From NCBI GenBank assembly GCA_021904315.1, contig CM038922.1, forward strand, positions 12,561,347-12,625,346: a stretch of DNA of 64,000 bases, read 5' to 3'. A program made the translations under genes and the position numbers. The notes under the pieces were generated by a model. The model was given only the letters and a program-made list of their open reading frames with translations. It was not told where the DNA came from and ran no database searches. This document shows, piece after piece, positions 25,501 to 36,324 of the stretch (position 1 is the first letter of the stretch; each line of letters starts with the position of its first letter). The DNA comes from Sphagnum magellanicum (Eukaryota; Streptophyta; Sphagnopsida; Sphagnales; Sphagnaceae).

Positions 25501-27560
25501 ATAAACACAAACTTAAGTTTTGGTGAATTGTGTTGGGTAGTTAGTAGTTACAGGCTCCTGTTTCCAAGAATTTAGTGGACTAAGTTCATTCATTAGGGGT
25601 TGAGATTAACTAATATACTTATATATGGGGGCAGTTACCCTACAGTCAATGGACGTCTTTAAGAATAATTGTGGCTCTGCATCCTAAGTATTAAGTAGGT
25701 ATCTAAAGAAGTGAGCTCAACACATATTTTTGTATGGAGAATGAGTTGCTCCAAGTATTACTCCCAAATTCCAACTGCTTTTATACACCTAAAAATACCT
25801 ATGGGTTCCCCTTTATTTCTTGGGTTCAAAACTCACATGAATTTCACGTTCATAATGACCCCTTGGCATTGTACTAATTTCTATTAGCTTATTGTTGGTG
25901 CTTGGAAGTAATTCATGGAATTTCGTTGAATTCATGGACAAAGGTTCATACATTCTTGCCATTTGGGTTGTCAGTTATATCCTCTAGATTGTGACAAGGT
26001 GGCTTCTAAATGGGTGGATAGTATAGACATGGAGGAGAGTTGCGATTGGGTGGAACCGCAATCTCAATGGTGCCACAATCATATTGAACTCAAGTCCAAG
26101 ATGTAGTGTCCACTTGAAGAGCTAGTGTTGTCGGTGTAGGGAAGAGCTTTTTAGTCATGCTAGCATCAATGTTTGAGGTGCCCAAACTATCCTACAAAGT
26201 TTGCCTAGAGCATTTCCTAGGATGATTTGGCTACCTACACAACTTTTTGAGTTGTGGTAAAATGGGGTACCCTTGCATGGTTGGTGTCATTGATATAGTT
26301 CATTGAAAACTGGAAACAAAAACTCTTTTCGAAATTTCAGTTGGTTGTGAGGAAAACCTTGGAAAAATATGTTTTAAGAGAAATATATATATCACTTTTG
26401 TGAAATCAATTTTTTATTCATCAACTTGTTGAATGTTTGGAATGTAATTGACACCGTACCATTTATTTTGTGGAACTTAAAAAGCTTTATGGAATACATT
26501 TTCCTTTCTCATGGATACATACTTTGAGACGTTTTTGAAGCAATTTAATGAATCCTTCCTTCATCTAGAGAAATAGCAGATCCAGGTAATTCATTTCTTC
26601 ACAAGTCCAAACTTCAGTTAAACAATCCAAAGCAAATATGTGAATGATACTTATAATCATATTTATGATATCTGTGTGTGTTCTAGTTCATTTGCTGAGC
26701 AGCCAATGAATTGATTTACCACTTAGTGCAATGAAGGTTAAGTACCTAAAGGTCAAATCAACATTCAAAGCATGCTTCTCTGATGACACATCATGATTCA
26801 ATTCTTTTGAGGGAATTGAAAACAAGTTAGGTGCATGTTAACATGTTGAAAAATGATCACTTAATTAGGTACACAAAAAAGGATGGTTTATAAGTCCACC
26901 ACCAAATGCTTCAATCCTAACTTAATGGGAATTTGAAGACCTCACAGCAAAACTCTGCACAATTGAATGATGAATTATTATGAAATTATAAGTTGCTTGA
27001 AAGCATGTTAGACAAAGAGTGTGAGGTTCACAACTTCATGGGTCTTTCAAACGCTATTTCCTACTGAGTTCCTTTTTTTTATAAATGGAAGCAATCAAAT
27101 TCCAAGTGTTTTGTAAGGAATGTGTTTTGGTAGGTGCTCCTTTTTTGAGATTAACTTAGGTAAGGGTTAGGGTGGGGGAGGAGAGGAGGCAAGTGAGGAA
27201 GAGTTAAATTATTTATTTATTTTTAAAAACCCATCTTGAATTGCCACCTAAACAATAATAGTAATTAATGAAATATAATAATAAACAATAATAAATGATA
27301 ATAATAACAAAACGGACCCTCTATTTATTTACTCTATGGTAGTTTGTCAAACTAGGCTACTTTCCCTTCCCTACAAATAGACTATTATTATAGTTCCTAT
27401 AATTAATTATTGCATGATAGGGTAACGGTACTTCACTAATGGACCGAACTAGTGACTTACTAGTTACCCACCTAACTTTACTTGCCCATTAAAAACGCTC
27501 ACCTAAAGTAGAAATAAACCAGGAAGCCAAGAGGGTTAAATGAAGTAACAAAAGTTAAGC
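22556..27560. other. unassigned intergenic sequence
   Basis: No exon or transposase domain could be supported. At 23,380-23,520 a GAAGGTG...CCTTCCATT(A/G)GCAT phrase repeats two to three times imperfectly. A/T-rich trinucleotide stretches occur near 27,210-27,310. The part nearest the AHL gene may include regulatory DNA. Confidence 0.4.
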
Positions 27561-27574
27561 AAGTGTGGGAAAGT

Positions 27575-28520
27575 GGGGGGGGGGGGGGAGGGGAAACCAA
27601 CAACAAAGCAATGGAAAAAAAAAATTACTTTAGGGGTCGGTGGCGTTGATACAAACTGCAAAGGTTTTTTCTTTTCTTTTTTTTCTCTTTTTTTACCTCT
27701 TTTTGTTGTTATTGTTGGCGTCCATTTTGTCTTTTTGTTTACACTAAGTCCTTAGTACTACAACAACAACAACAAAACAACTAGGTACCTCTAGTACCAT
27801 TTTTCTCAGCTGCAAAAAATTTCTTGGAGCTTTGAAGAAAGGTACCTACCTATTGTGTGGATTATAAGTAAATTGTGGTGCAAGCTTTTGTTTTTGTTTA
27901 TGGTTTTTTTTGGGGGGGGGGGGGGATTGGGTCGCAAGTTTCCAATTAACGCAAGATTGTTTTTTCTAGTTTTTTTATGGGGGGCGGGGTGGGGTGGGGT
28001 GGAGAATTTTCAAGGAGTTGGAGAAATTGTGTTGTTCCTTCATCATAATTGGTGTATGTGGGGGCAATTTATTTGCTGAGGGTTTGTACCTTAAGCTTGC
28101 AATTTTGGTGGGCGGCCGCTGCTGCTGGCAACTGGATATACGCCCATACGCCCCCTTTTTCCTTATACCCACCTATAATGGGGAACCCAAGGTGGGATGC
28201 AAATAGGTATAAGTAGTTGAAGTTTTTGTAGATTTAGAGCTTATTTGGTTGTTTGTTTGTTTTGGGGGGTGTGGGGGTTTGGGGCGGTGAAAGGGGGGGG
28301 GGAGGAGTTTTTGTTGGTGGGGTTAAAACTTAAAACGCTTTGTGAAGATTTGGTACCAATCCTGATGTTTTTTAATTTTCACTTGGTTGAGAGTTTTGGA
28401 GCTTTTGTGAGCTTTTTGGGCGGGGTGGGCGGGGGGCGGGTGCGGGGTCTCTTCCTGGGGTGCTGGGTGGGTTGGTTTTGGGGTGCGCGGGCGGGGGGGC
28501 GTGTTTTGGGGATTTTGAAG
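27575..28520 (+). promoter_or_regulatory. G-rich block upstream of the AHL gene
   Basis: It includes a 14-G run at 27,575-27,588, a long G-run near 27,912-27,925, and many GGGG/GGGCGGGG clusters at 27,980-28,010, 28,265-28,305 and 28,415-28,500. This contrasts sharply with the AT-rich surroundings. It lies 1.5-2.5 kb upstream of the AHL start codon on the same strand, so it is a candidate promoter/5'-leader region with strong G-quadruplex potential. A 161-codon G/V/L-rich ORF (28,245-28,730) is a by-product of composition; I do not call it a gene. Confidence 0.5.
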
Positions 28521-28739
28521 CTTTGGCGGGTTCCCAGGCGCGTGCGTTTTGGTGGGAAGTTCAAAGCTTTTGCCGTTGAGTCGTTTGTTTGCTTGCTTGC
28601 TTGTGTGCTTTGGTGTGTATGTTTTGCTGACTGCTCTGGTTCGCTTGCCTCCTTGTTTTCTGAGAGGTTAGTCTTGAGCAGTTTTAGTGAGACATTATCA
28701 TTTGAGGAGAGGAGGAAAAGCTTTGTGTAGGAAATTGGC

Positions 28740-30052
28740 AGAAATTTTCTTGTGAGAGCTTGAGAGAAGAGAGAGAGGTGAAGGCGGTTCCCAAAGACCT
28801 CTCAAGGGGAAGTAATTAGAGGGGAACGAGCGAAGTGTGTTTGCTTGTTTGGTTGCTTCCTTGCTTGGTCGTAAAAGAGTTGCATGCTTTTGCATTGGTA
28901 TTAACATTTGTATCGTCTGAGGAGACTACATTTTTTTTCCGCTACAATTGGTCTAGGAGAGTGAAGATAAAACAGGACTAGGAACAACACAGACATAAAA
29001 TTGCACAGAATGTGGGAACGTGTCCTGTTTTCCTTGAAATAAGGGCAAAGACGCACACACAGACAGAAACAAAGAAAGAAAGAGAATGTCGTCAGTCTCG
29101 TTTTCTTCTGCGAGGAGCTTGCATGTCACTGCAGACTACCGTGCTTTTTTATTTGCTGCTGCCGCTGCTATTCCCCGCCTTGGAAGAGTTGCAAAATAAA
29201 AGAAAAAAGAATACACATTCTTCTTCGTCCACACCAACTTTTCTGTGGAGATATAGCTAGCGCATCCATCACTGGTTGGTTGCTTTCCCCGAGTAACTAC
29301 TTCAAGTTCTGGTGCGTCTGTCTGTCTTCTTTCAAGTTCCTGCTGCCCGAAAAATAGGGCAAACCAGTTGAAGGCGCAAGGGAGAGATGGAGAGACTGAG
29401 AGCTCGTCTTCCTTCTTGCTGCATCTTTGCCAACGCTTTTGTTGTGTCTCTCTGCATATACTTTCGTTCTTGTCTCTGGATTGTCCGTTGTAGATGTGGA
29501 AGTTTGTGGTGTAGCTAGCACCATTAGACGTTTGTAGACGACTGGCCTCTGTTATCGATCACGCGTCTTCTTCTTCTTCCGGGGAAAACAAAACATTAAA
29601 GAAAAGCAAATTTGTGTTTCTAGGGTCTTTCTATCCTCACACTTATTCTAGGGCAGATTTTTGTTGCGAAGTCGCGGACTGCTGCTGCTGCTGCCCAAGA
29701 GCTTCGCAATAATGACCTCTTTGGAGAGCAGCAACTTTGTCGCCGACCTTTTTTTCTTTAGGGCAGCGATTGATTTTGCAATCTTGTTCTTGGTGATACA
29801 GTGTACGTTTTGCGAGCAGTGTGGTGGCAACTTCTTCAGAAGGTGAAGAAAGGCCCCACGAAGAGCAAGGCAGAGCGTCGGGTTTACTGTCACCTTTTTC
29901 TCGATGAGCATTGTCTGCTGCTGACGGGAAGGGGCCGAGGAGGAAAGTGGGAGCACCCTGCAGCCAGCCAGCGACACAGGAGGGCTCAGGGTAGGAGGGA
30001 AAGACGGAGTTTAACTCAACACAAAAGGCGAAGGATCTTGGCGAGTCTATGC
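28740..30052 (+). promoter_or_regulatory. probable 5' leader/promoter of the AHL gene
   Basis: This stretch is less AT-rich than the intergenic DNA and carries GA/CT-rich tracts and several short upstream ATGs. The frame of the AHL start codon is open upstream to an ATG at 29,801, so a longer N-terminus cannot be excluded. The transcription start was not located. An intron in the leader is possible. Confidence 0.4.
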
Positions 30053-33000
30053 ATGGAAGGCAGGGAAGCAGCGGGTTCTGGACCCGGTGGTAGCATGCAA
30101 GTGAGTCTTAAACTCTTCCAGAATCCTTCTCCAAAGGTACTGTTGCTTGTCTCCTTGGACAAAATGTGGTGCAAAATCTCATGGTCGACAAAATAGCAAA
30201 GCCTTGGAGAAGCCTGCTTCGTCTTGGCTGGTCTGTATTCTTCAACAATCTTTATATTGAAGTCATCATGCCCCTACCACTGGAAGGAGGACCTCTGGAG
30301 GAAACCCTACGAAGCCATTGACGGATACTTACTGTCCGGCTTTCGAGGTGCAGCTTAGGGGACTGCTGCACCTCTCTAGTTCTTTCTTCGTATGCAATTT
30401 GATCTATGCTGTACTGGATGACACATGATCGATGCCTTGATGTTTCAGATTTCAGAATGCACATGTTTTATATGCTGGAGCGAATGTGGATGGAGGACAG
30501 GTTCTGAAAGAAAGTGATAACCCATCTGCACATCTGCGCATGTTGGTGATTGTGGAGTGTGACTTGTATTGACCATCTTTCTGTACATTGTATTGCTGAA
30601 ATTCCCGGTGCATTGTTTGATATGTGTGGATGTGCAGAGCCCCTACAGCCTTTTGCAGCCAAGAAGTGTAGGATTTGGAACGCCGACAGGTGGAACTATG
30701 GGTGCTGCCGGATCACCACAAGGCCTGCATGCACCGGCTGCCACTCGGCCGGCAGCCTCTGTTACAGGGATGATCCTTGGAACCAACTCTCCTTCGATGG
30801 AGGGTGGTGGGCCCTCTGGTCCTTTCCCAACCATGACTATGCCTACTGGCACGGGAATGACCGTAGCCACGAGTGGAGGCTCCATGGGGAGCCAGGGGGA
30901 TCCTGTTAGGCGTAAGAGAGGAAGGCCTCGCAAGTATATGACTACTGATGCTGAGGGGAATGTAATACCACTCAATACACCGCTCTCTACACTACCACTC
31001 CCTATATCTCCAGCAGTGGGGGGTGGGGGATCGCCATCATCATCCCCATTAGAGAAGCGTAGTAGAGGCCGACCTCCAGGTTCAGGCAAGAAGCAGCAGC
31101 TAGCGGCCCTTGGTATGTACCTGATTTTTGTGGTTTGAGTGAACTGAATGTTTCTGTTTTGTCTCTGATTGTCCTGTATGATTGAGCTGTTGTATGAAGA
31201 TTGGAAAATACCATATTGCAATGAGCAGTATGTTGGATTGAGCAAGAGCTCTGTATTCACCCCTTTTGTTCATGACATCTCACAGCAAGACTGACACTTT
31301 GGCCATTCATGCTATAACTAACTCATTTATCAAGAGTTGTGTGTTGACTGACAATCTTTGGGAACTAATTGGCCTCATGCTGCTTCTTGGTTTGTACAAC
31401 CAGGGGTGGTACTGGCAGGTTCAGCAGGCCAGGGCTTTACACCACACATCATAACAGTTGCAGCAGGGGAGGTTAGCTTTTCTATTATCTTGTGACCTTA
31501 ATATCAGATGCTTGCTTGCAGCAAATAGACATTCTTTTTTAAGTTGTGGGCTGCTTGGGTTGAGAAGGTTTCTACCTTATGTTTCTCCAAAGTCCTTTTC
31601 CATGTGTAAAGCTAAATACAAAACTATCATGTTCCCTACATGATTCTGGACTTCAGACATTGGGCTGGATGCCTTAAATGTTATAGCTTGATCTTCTGTT
31701 AATGCTTACAAAGAGTGGTTTGGTCCATTGACAACAACCCACAGGATGTTGCAACAAAGATTATGTCGTTTGCACAGCATGGGTCACGTGCAGTTTGTGT
31801 AATGTCTGCAAATGGTGCCATATCCAATGTGACACTACGCCAGCAATCCTCATCTGGGGGCACTGTCACATATGAGGTACTGTATTTTGGGTGTGGAGAG
31901 AGTCACTGAGGGAAATCAGTCACTACCACTGCATCTCCACGGTCAAAAGCATGTTGTTGAAAACACTAAGTCATTTGTGTTCAAATATTACAACCACTAA
32001 CCCTGACTTGTATTGTTGGATCTCTGTTTTTGGATTGGTAGCTGTTCACTACGAATTTAAAGTTCAGTACCATGTATCTGTATATCCATGGTTGCAAAGT
32101 ATCCATATAGCTTGAATTATGTGTGATTGCATTTCTTTCATAGTTTGTCATGTTGCATGCTGGCCAGCACACAGCATGTCTTTGTTTTTGCTCTGTTAAT
32201 ATTGTATTAGTTGTGTTTGCAGTTGTAATGATGGAAACAGATGTTTTGTTCTCTTGGCAGGGTCGTTATGAGATTCTCTCCTTGTCAGGGTCATATCTTC
32301 TACAAGATACTGGAGGTGGAGGTCGCCAACGTACAGGGGGACTTAGTGTCTCTTTGGCAGGAACAGATGGCCGTGTTATTGGTGGTGGCGTGGCAGGCCT
32401 CCTTGTTGCAGCTTCTCCTATACAGGTGGGTTACCAGGTAGATGGGTGTCTGCTATTTTACCTTTGTTTCCATAAATGCATCTGTTTGTGACCACGGGCT
32501 CAGTTAGTCCTTTTGGAGTCTTTTAGATACTAAAACTAGTTCAATCTGTTTTGGGTTGTTAGCAAGTGTGGTATTTGCATTATTAAGAGAGCTTCCCTTG
32601 CCTTGGTCTTCTGGAAGGACACCTTGCTTCCTATTTACGTGGAGCACATGATGCTTCATAGAGAATAAGCCAGATGCAGATTGCATTTCGTGCTTGCTGT
32701 TCAGCAAATAGACTAACATGATGTCACCTTCTTTGTGGCCATTGATGCAGGTAGTAGTTGGGACTTTTATTTCTGATCCTGGTAAAACCCTCTCAAAGCC
32801 AAGAATTGAGCAGGAGAAGTTTATTGGTTTGTCTCCAGCATCTGCAACTGGTGCTGCTACCACATCTGTAACTCCAAGGCCTTCTAAGCTTTCAATACCA
32901 GGTCTGTTCTGCTGTTAAGTGACTGACATGTGATCTCAGTGTTGCAATTTTCTTTGCTTACTCCGTGGTTTGGAGATGGATGTTATGATTATAGTTCTCT

Positions 33001-33379
33001 TGTGATTGTAATAGTGAGAGTTGTGGGTATGGTGGTTCTTGATTGAAGGTCATAGTCTGTCAGCGAGTCTTCAGTTGACAGACTCTAAGATGTAGGGAGA
33101 AAATGTAGGTGTTGTGTAGACATGAGTTTTTCAGTAGTTTGAGTTTATGTCTCAAAATTCTTGACTGCCGTCTGTGTTTGTCTCATGTGTGTGCTCTGAT
33201 AAATTATGGATGCAGCAGGAGGGCATCATCAAGGAGCTAGAGGACCATCTCCTACCAGTCAGCCTGTAGCACAGACAAGCCCAAGTATTGGCATGTTTCA
33301 GTCTCTGGGGGCTTGGACTACTCCACAGCCATCTGAGGAAGTCCAGCGGACAGACATTAATGCTCTTCCAGGGGGTTAA
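30053..33379 (+). CDS. AT-hook motif nuclear-localised (AHL) protein, two AT-hooks plus PPC domain
   Basis: Seven coding exons fit GT/AG sites and phases exactly: 30053-30100, 30638-31112, 31419-31471, 31745-31876, 32261-32425, 32751-32901 and 33219-33379, giving 394 aa. Residues 107-116 are RRKRGRPRKY and 157-166 RSRGRPPGSG, two AT-hooks for the minor groove of A/T-rich DNA. Residues about 178-305 form the PPC/DUF296 domain, with GQGFTPH (178-184), EDVATKIMSF, LSANGAISNVTLRQ-like and GRYEILSLSGS motifs. AHLs act in the nucleus as oligomers through PPC to regulate transcription and chromatin. Two hooks plus this PPC type fit the two-hook (type II) AHL class. The start was chosen at the MEGRE-type N-terminus; the frame is open upstream. 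The N-terminal and C-terminal tails are low-complexity (Gly/Ser/Pro/Thr). The last intron ends in a CAGCAG tandem acceptor. Confidence 0.95.
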
Positions 33380-33950
33380 TATTGCTGTAGTGGCAAAAAG
33401 TTGTAGCCTTGCTGTTTCAAACACAAAACCCATGTCGAATGTCAATCCTTCTGTGGTACTTCCTGCCATACAGAAGAGAATGTCCCAGGTTGGGGGGGAA
33501 AGGTGGGCATGGGGGGCAGGAGGTGGATAGCAGGCAATGAGACTCCAGTAGTGAAAAGCACATGGTTTTGCAGCCTAGAGTGGGGTGATTGTCATTATTG
33601 TGCAACCAAGGCTCATGTTTCACAATTCTCAGAACACTCTCATTGCACCGGCCTTCAGTGGGTTCCATGAGCACATGCTCAGGTTGTCTGCCCATTTGGG
33701 GTAGAGTTTTACAAGTACGGAGCTCTCTGTATATACTGTCATCAAGTGGTCCTTTGGCAGGAGCGCATTGGCTGTAGATGTAGAGAGGTTAGTTTTTGAA
33801 GCTGGAAGCTGTATGTGAAGAGTATTTTCCTTTTTTCGCCTCAAATTCACATGCCTCAGTAATTTTGAGTAGTTTTCCCTGCCAAATCATTTCCTCTGGA
33901 CCTTGAAACTTGTGTCATGTGAGTCTTGTTTTTGCACTGAATTCTGGGTA
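33380..33950 (+). other. probable 3' UTR of the AHL gene
   Basis: After the TAA at 33,377-33,379 the sequence keeps transcript-like composition for several hundred bases before returning to AT-rich repeats. No single poly-A signal stands out, so the end is uncertain. Confidence 0.4.
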
Positions 33951-36249
33951 TTGTGTCAGATGAGGGGACAGTAATGGAATGTTCAAAGTTACTTTCAATC
34001 AAGGTTTTCAGCATTTGTTGGATGGGCAGTTTGCAGGCTTTTTTAGCCTAAAAATTGAGGTCCATTTGTCCTGGTCAATAACATGATTTCCTGAAGAAAA
34101 ATGCCTGTAAATGTAGAAGGGCTTTGAATCTGCCCAGTTTATCAAGGTAGTCATAAAAGCGTTTGTTTTAGAAGAATAATACACAAAAAGGAAGTGGATA
34201 AATTAGGTGAAGTAACAGCAATCATGGTTTACACATCTTTCATTTGGCCTGAAAATATGCTTTTCTTGCAACTCATGGAGGACCTTATTGGTGTAAGTTG
34301 TATGTGTGACTGTTTGAACTGAGATCCAAAAAGTGGACTTAATGAAATTGGGATGAAATTCGAGCTTATGGGATGTAGTTGTTGTGTGTGTGTGTAAGCA
34401 TACTTTGTTATAAGTGTGCAAGTCTGTGTAGGGGGCTTTTGTCCTTGTGGAGGTGAAACCATTGCCAACTTGTGGCCTCGTTGGAAATTCTTTCTGAAAT
34501 TGACTTATTAACTAGAAGCTGACTTTGCAATCATACTTGCACCACCACAAAGGTCGTCTATTATGTGGTTTCCTTTTCTCCCAAGAACATAATGTGGTAG
34601 GAAAGGACAGTGACCCCAATAGGTACCTATGTTTGCGCTACTAAGGAAAGAAAAAAAACTGAAATAACCATAATGTTTGATATTGCAACTTATGTTTTGT
34701 TCTTCAAAGCCAGAGTTTGGCATGAGCCTGCAACTTTCACTCATGGACTTGCATGTATGGAAAGGGAGGGAAGTTTTGGAAAGTTCGTAGACTAATGTCA
34801 TCTGCAGTAGTATAAAATCGACAATGATTATAGATGATGTTCAAATTGTTCTATAAGCCCTCAAAACCCTTGTCACGTCATCATAGTACAGAGGGGACAT
34901 GTACAACAAGTCCACAGCCTGCAAAAACCACTACAGATATTGCAATTCATCACTGTGACTATCTGAGGGTGTGAAGCTAATGTTCTCTTTTGATAAATCA
35001 CAATATCTATTTGAAGTTGTAATATTGCATTTTTTTTTTGGAAGTATCCTAATTTCAATCTTAAAAGTGTCTTGAAGCATAACTCAAAAACCCTAACGCA
35101 GTACTTAGTTTTATGAAAAGAGAATATTATTTCTTTCTTTCTTTCTTTCTCTCTTTCTTTCTTGCTTCAAATCTTTTGGTATTATATTTATTTAACATGA
35201 TGTTTTATTATATTGCACATTAGTTATAATGGAAGTCATGATGAAAATTTTAGTTTTCTAAACAAATGTTTGCATGCAAAGTGACAATACATGACATGAA
35301 GTCTTGTATTCTTGAAATTTCTATAAAAGAGGTTTAAACACGCAGAACTTCAAATAATATTGGCCACCCATTGTAACACATATTTGCCATGAAAGCAACC
35401 AAACATTCCCATTGTTCAAGGAAAAAAAAAAAAAGTTTGTTTACATGGGCTATCATTGGATAAAAGAAAAGGATGGGGTGGACTAGTCTTGACTTGTCCT
35501 TGATTCTTGTTATGATAACCTAATTGTAAATGTACATGTGAAAATTTGGCTAGGAAACGAGATTTGGGTTGGGTTCAATGTTGGGCAGATATCGTTTTTG
35601 TGATATCCACCACATAAGGATATCCAGCCAAAATTATTTATCTAAACCGCATTTTTTTTAAAATATTTTTTTATCAATTAATTTTTTTGCATGAGATAGC
35701 ATATTTTCAAGTTTTTTTATTGGACTAGGATAGCCATCTACTAGATAGTTATTGTTATTTATCAGGTGGATATTCATTCTAGATATCAACAACTTGGATT
35801 TCACATATTTTGTAAGAAAAATGGCATTATGACGAAAAAAAGAAAAAGAAGTAAATATCAAATTAACAAAAGAAATGAATAATAAGATATAAAAAGAATT
35901 GTTTACATGTCCACAATTTCATCTCTATCAAAAGATCCCTCAAATTCCTCCAATTCCTCCTCTAACTTTACATTAGCCTTTATGAGTTTGACCAAATTAG
36001 TGGGAAAGGAACCTACCCTAGGGTCATTTGGCCAATTTTTGCTCACAAAGATGAGTTTTTTTTAATAATCTATCTACAAACAACATCTTCTAAGGTTTGA
36101 AGGATACTAGCCAAAGAAAAGGTCTTTCTTGTTTTTATTTGAGCTTTAACTATGCCTCAGATTTGGCAAGCTAGAAAGGCAATTGTAGGAAACATGATTC
36201 ATGTTTAACCCACCAATCCAAAGGGTGCTTGATGTCCTTTATATCAAGA
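33951..36249. other. unassigned sequence left of the Helitron
   Basis: No gene is supported. There is a (TTTC)n microsatellite at about 35,131-35,163. At 35,576-35,588 CAATGTTGGGCAG is followed by ATATCG..TGATATCCACC..GGATATCC, resembling the hAT-TIR-like motifs at 4.2-4.4 kb. This may be a decayed hAT MITE spanning roughly 35,576-35,790. Confidence 0.4.
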
Positions 36250-36255
36250 CTAGTT

Positions 36256-36286
36256 TGGACCCCGTGCCTAATGCACAGGTTTGTGT
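36256..36286 (-). terminator. Helitron 3' terminal hairpin
   Basis: On the minus strand the sequence reads CCTGTGC ATTAG GCACGGG, a 7-bp stem including one T-G wobble. GTCCAAACTAG follows at the element edge. Helitrons use such a hairpin just before the CTRR end as the transposition terminator. Confidence 0.8.
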
Positions 36287-36324
36287 GCATTTGACAGTAC
36301 ATATTACGAAATTACGATTACAAA

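Noticed and set aside
28245-28730. 161-codon plus-strand ORF upstream of the AHL gene
   Set aside because: Composition is forced by the G-rich tract (Gly/Val/Phe/Leu); no motif, no domain, and it lies in the promoter/leader region.
30643-31260. 205-codon minus-strand ORF
   Set aside because: Exact shadow of AHL exon 2, whose plus frame encodes the AT-hooks and has proper splice sites.
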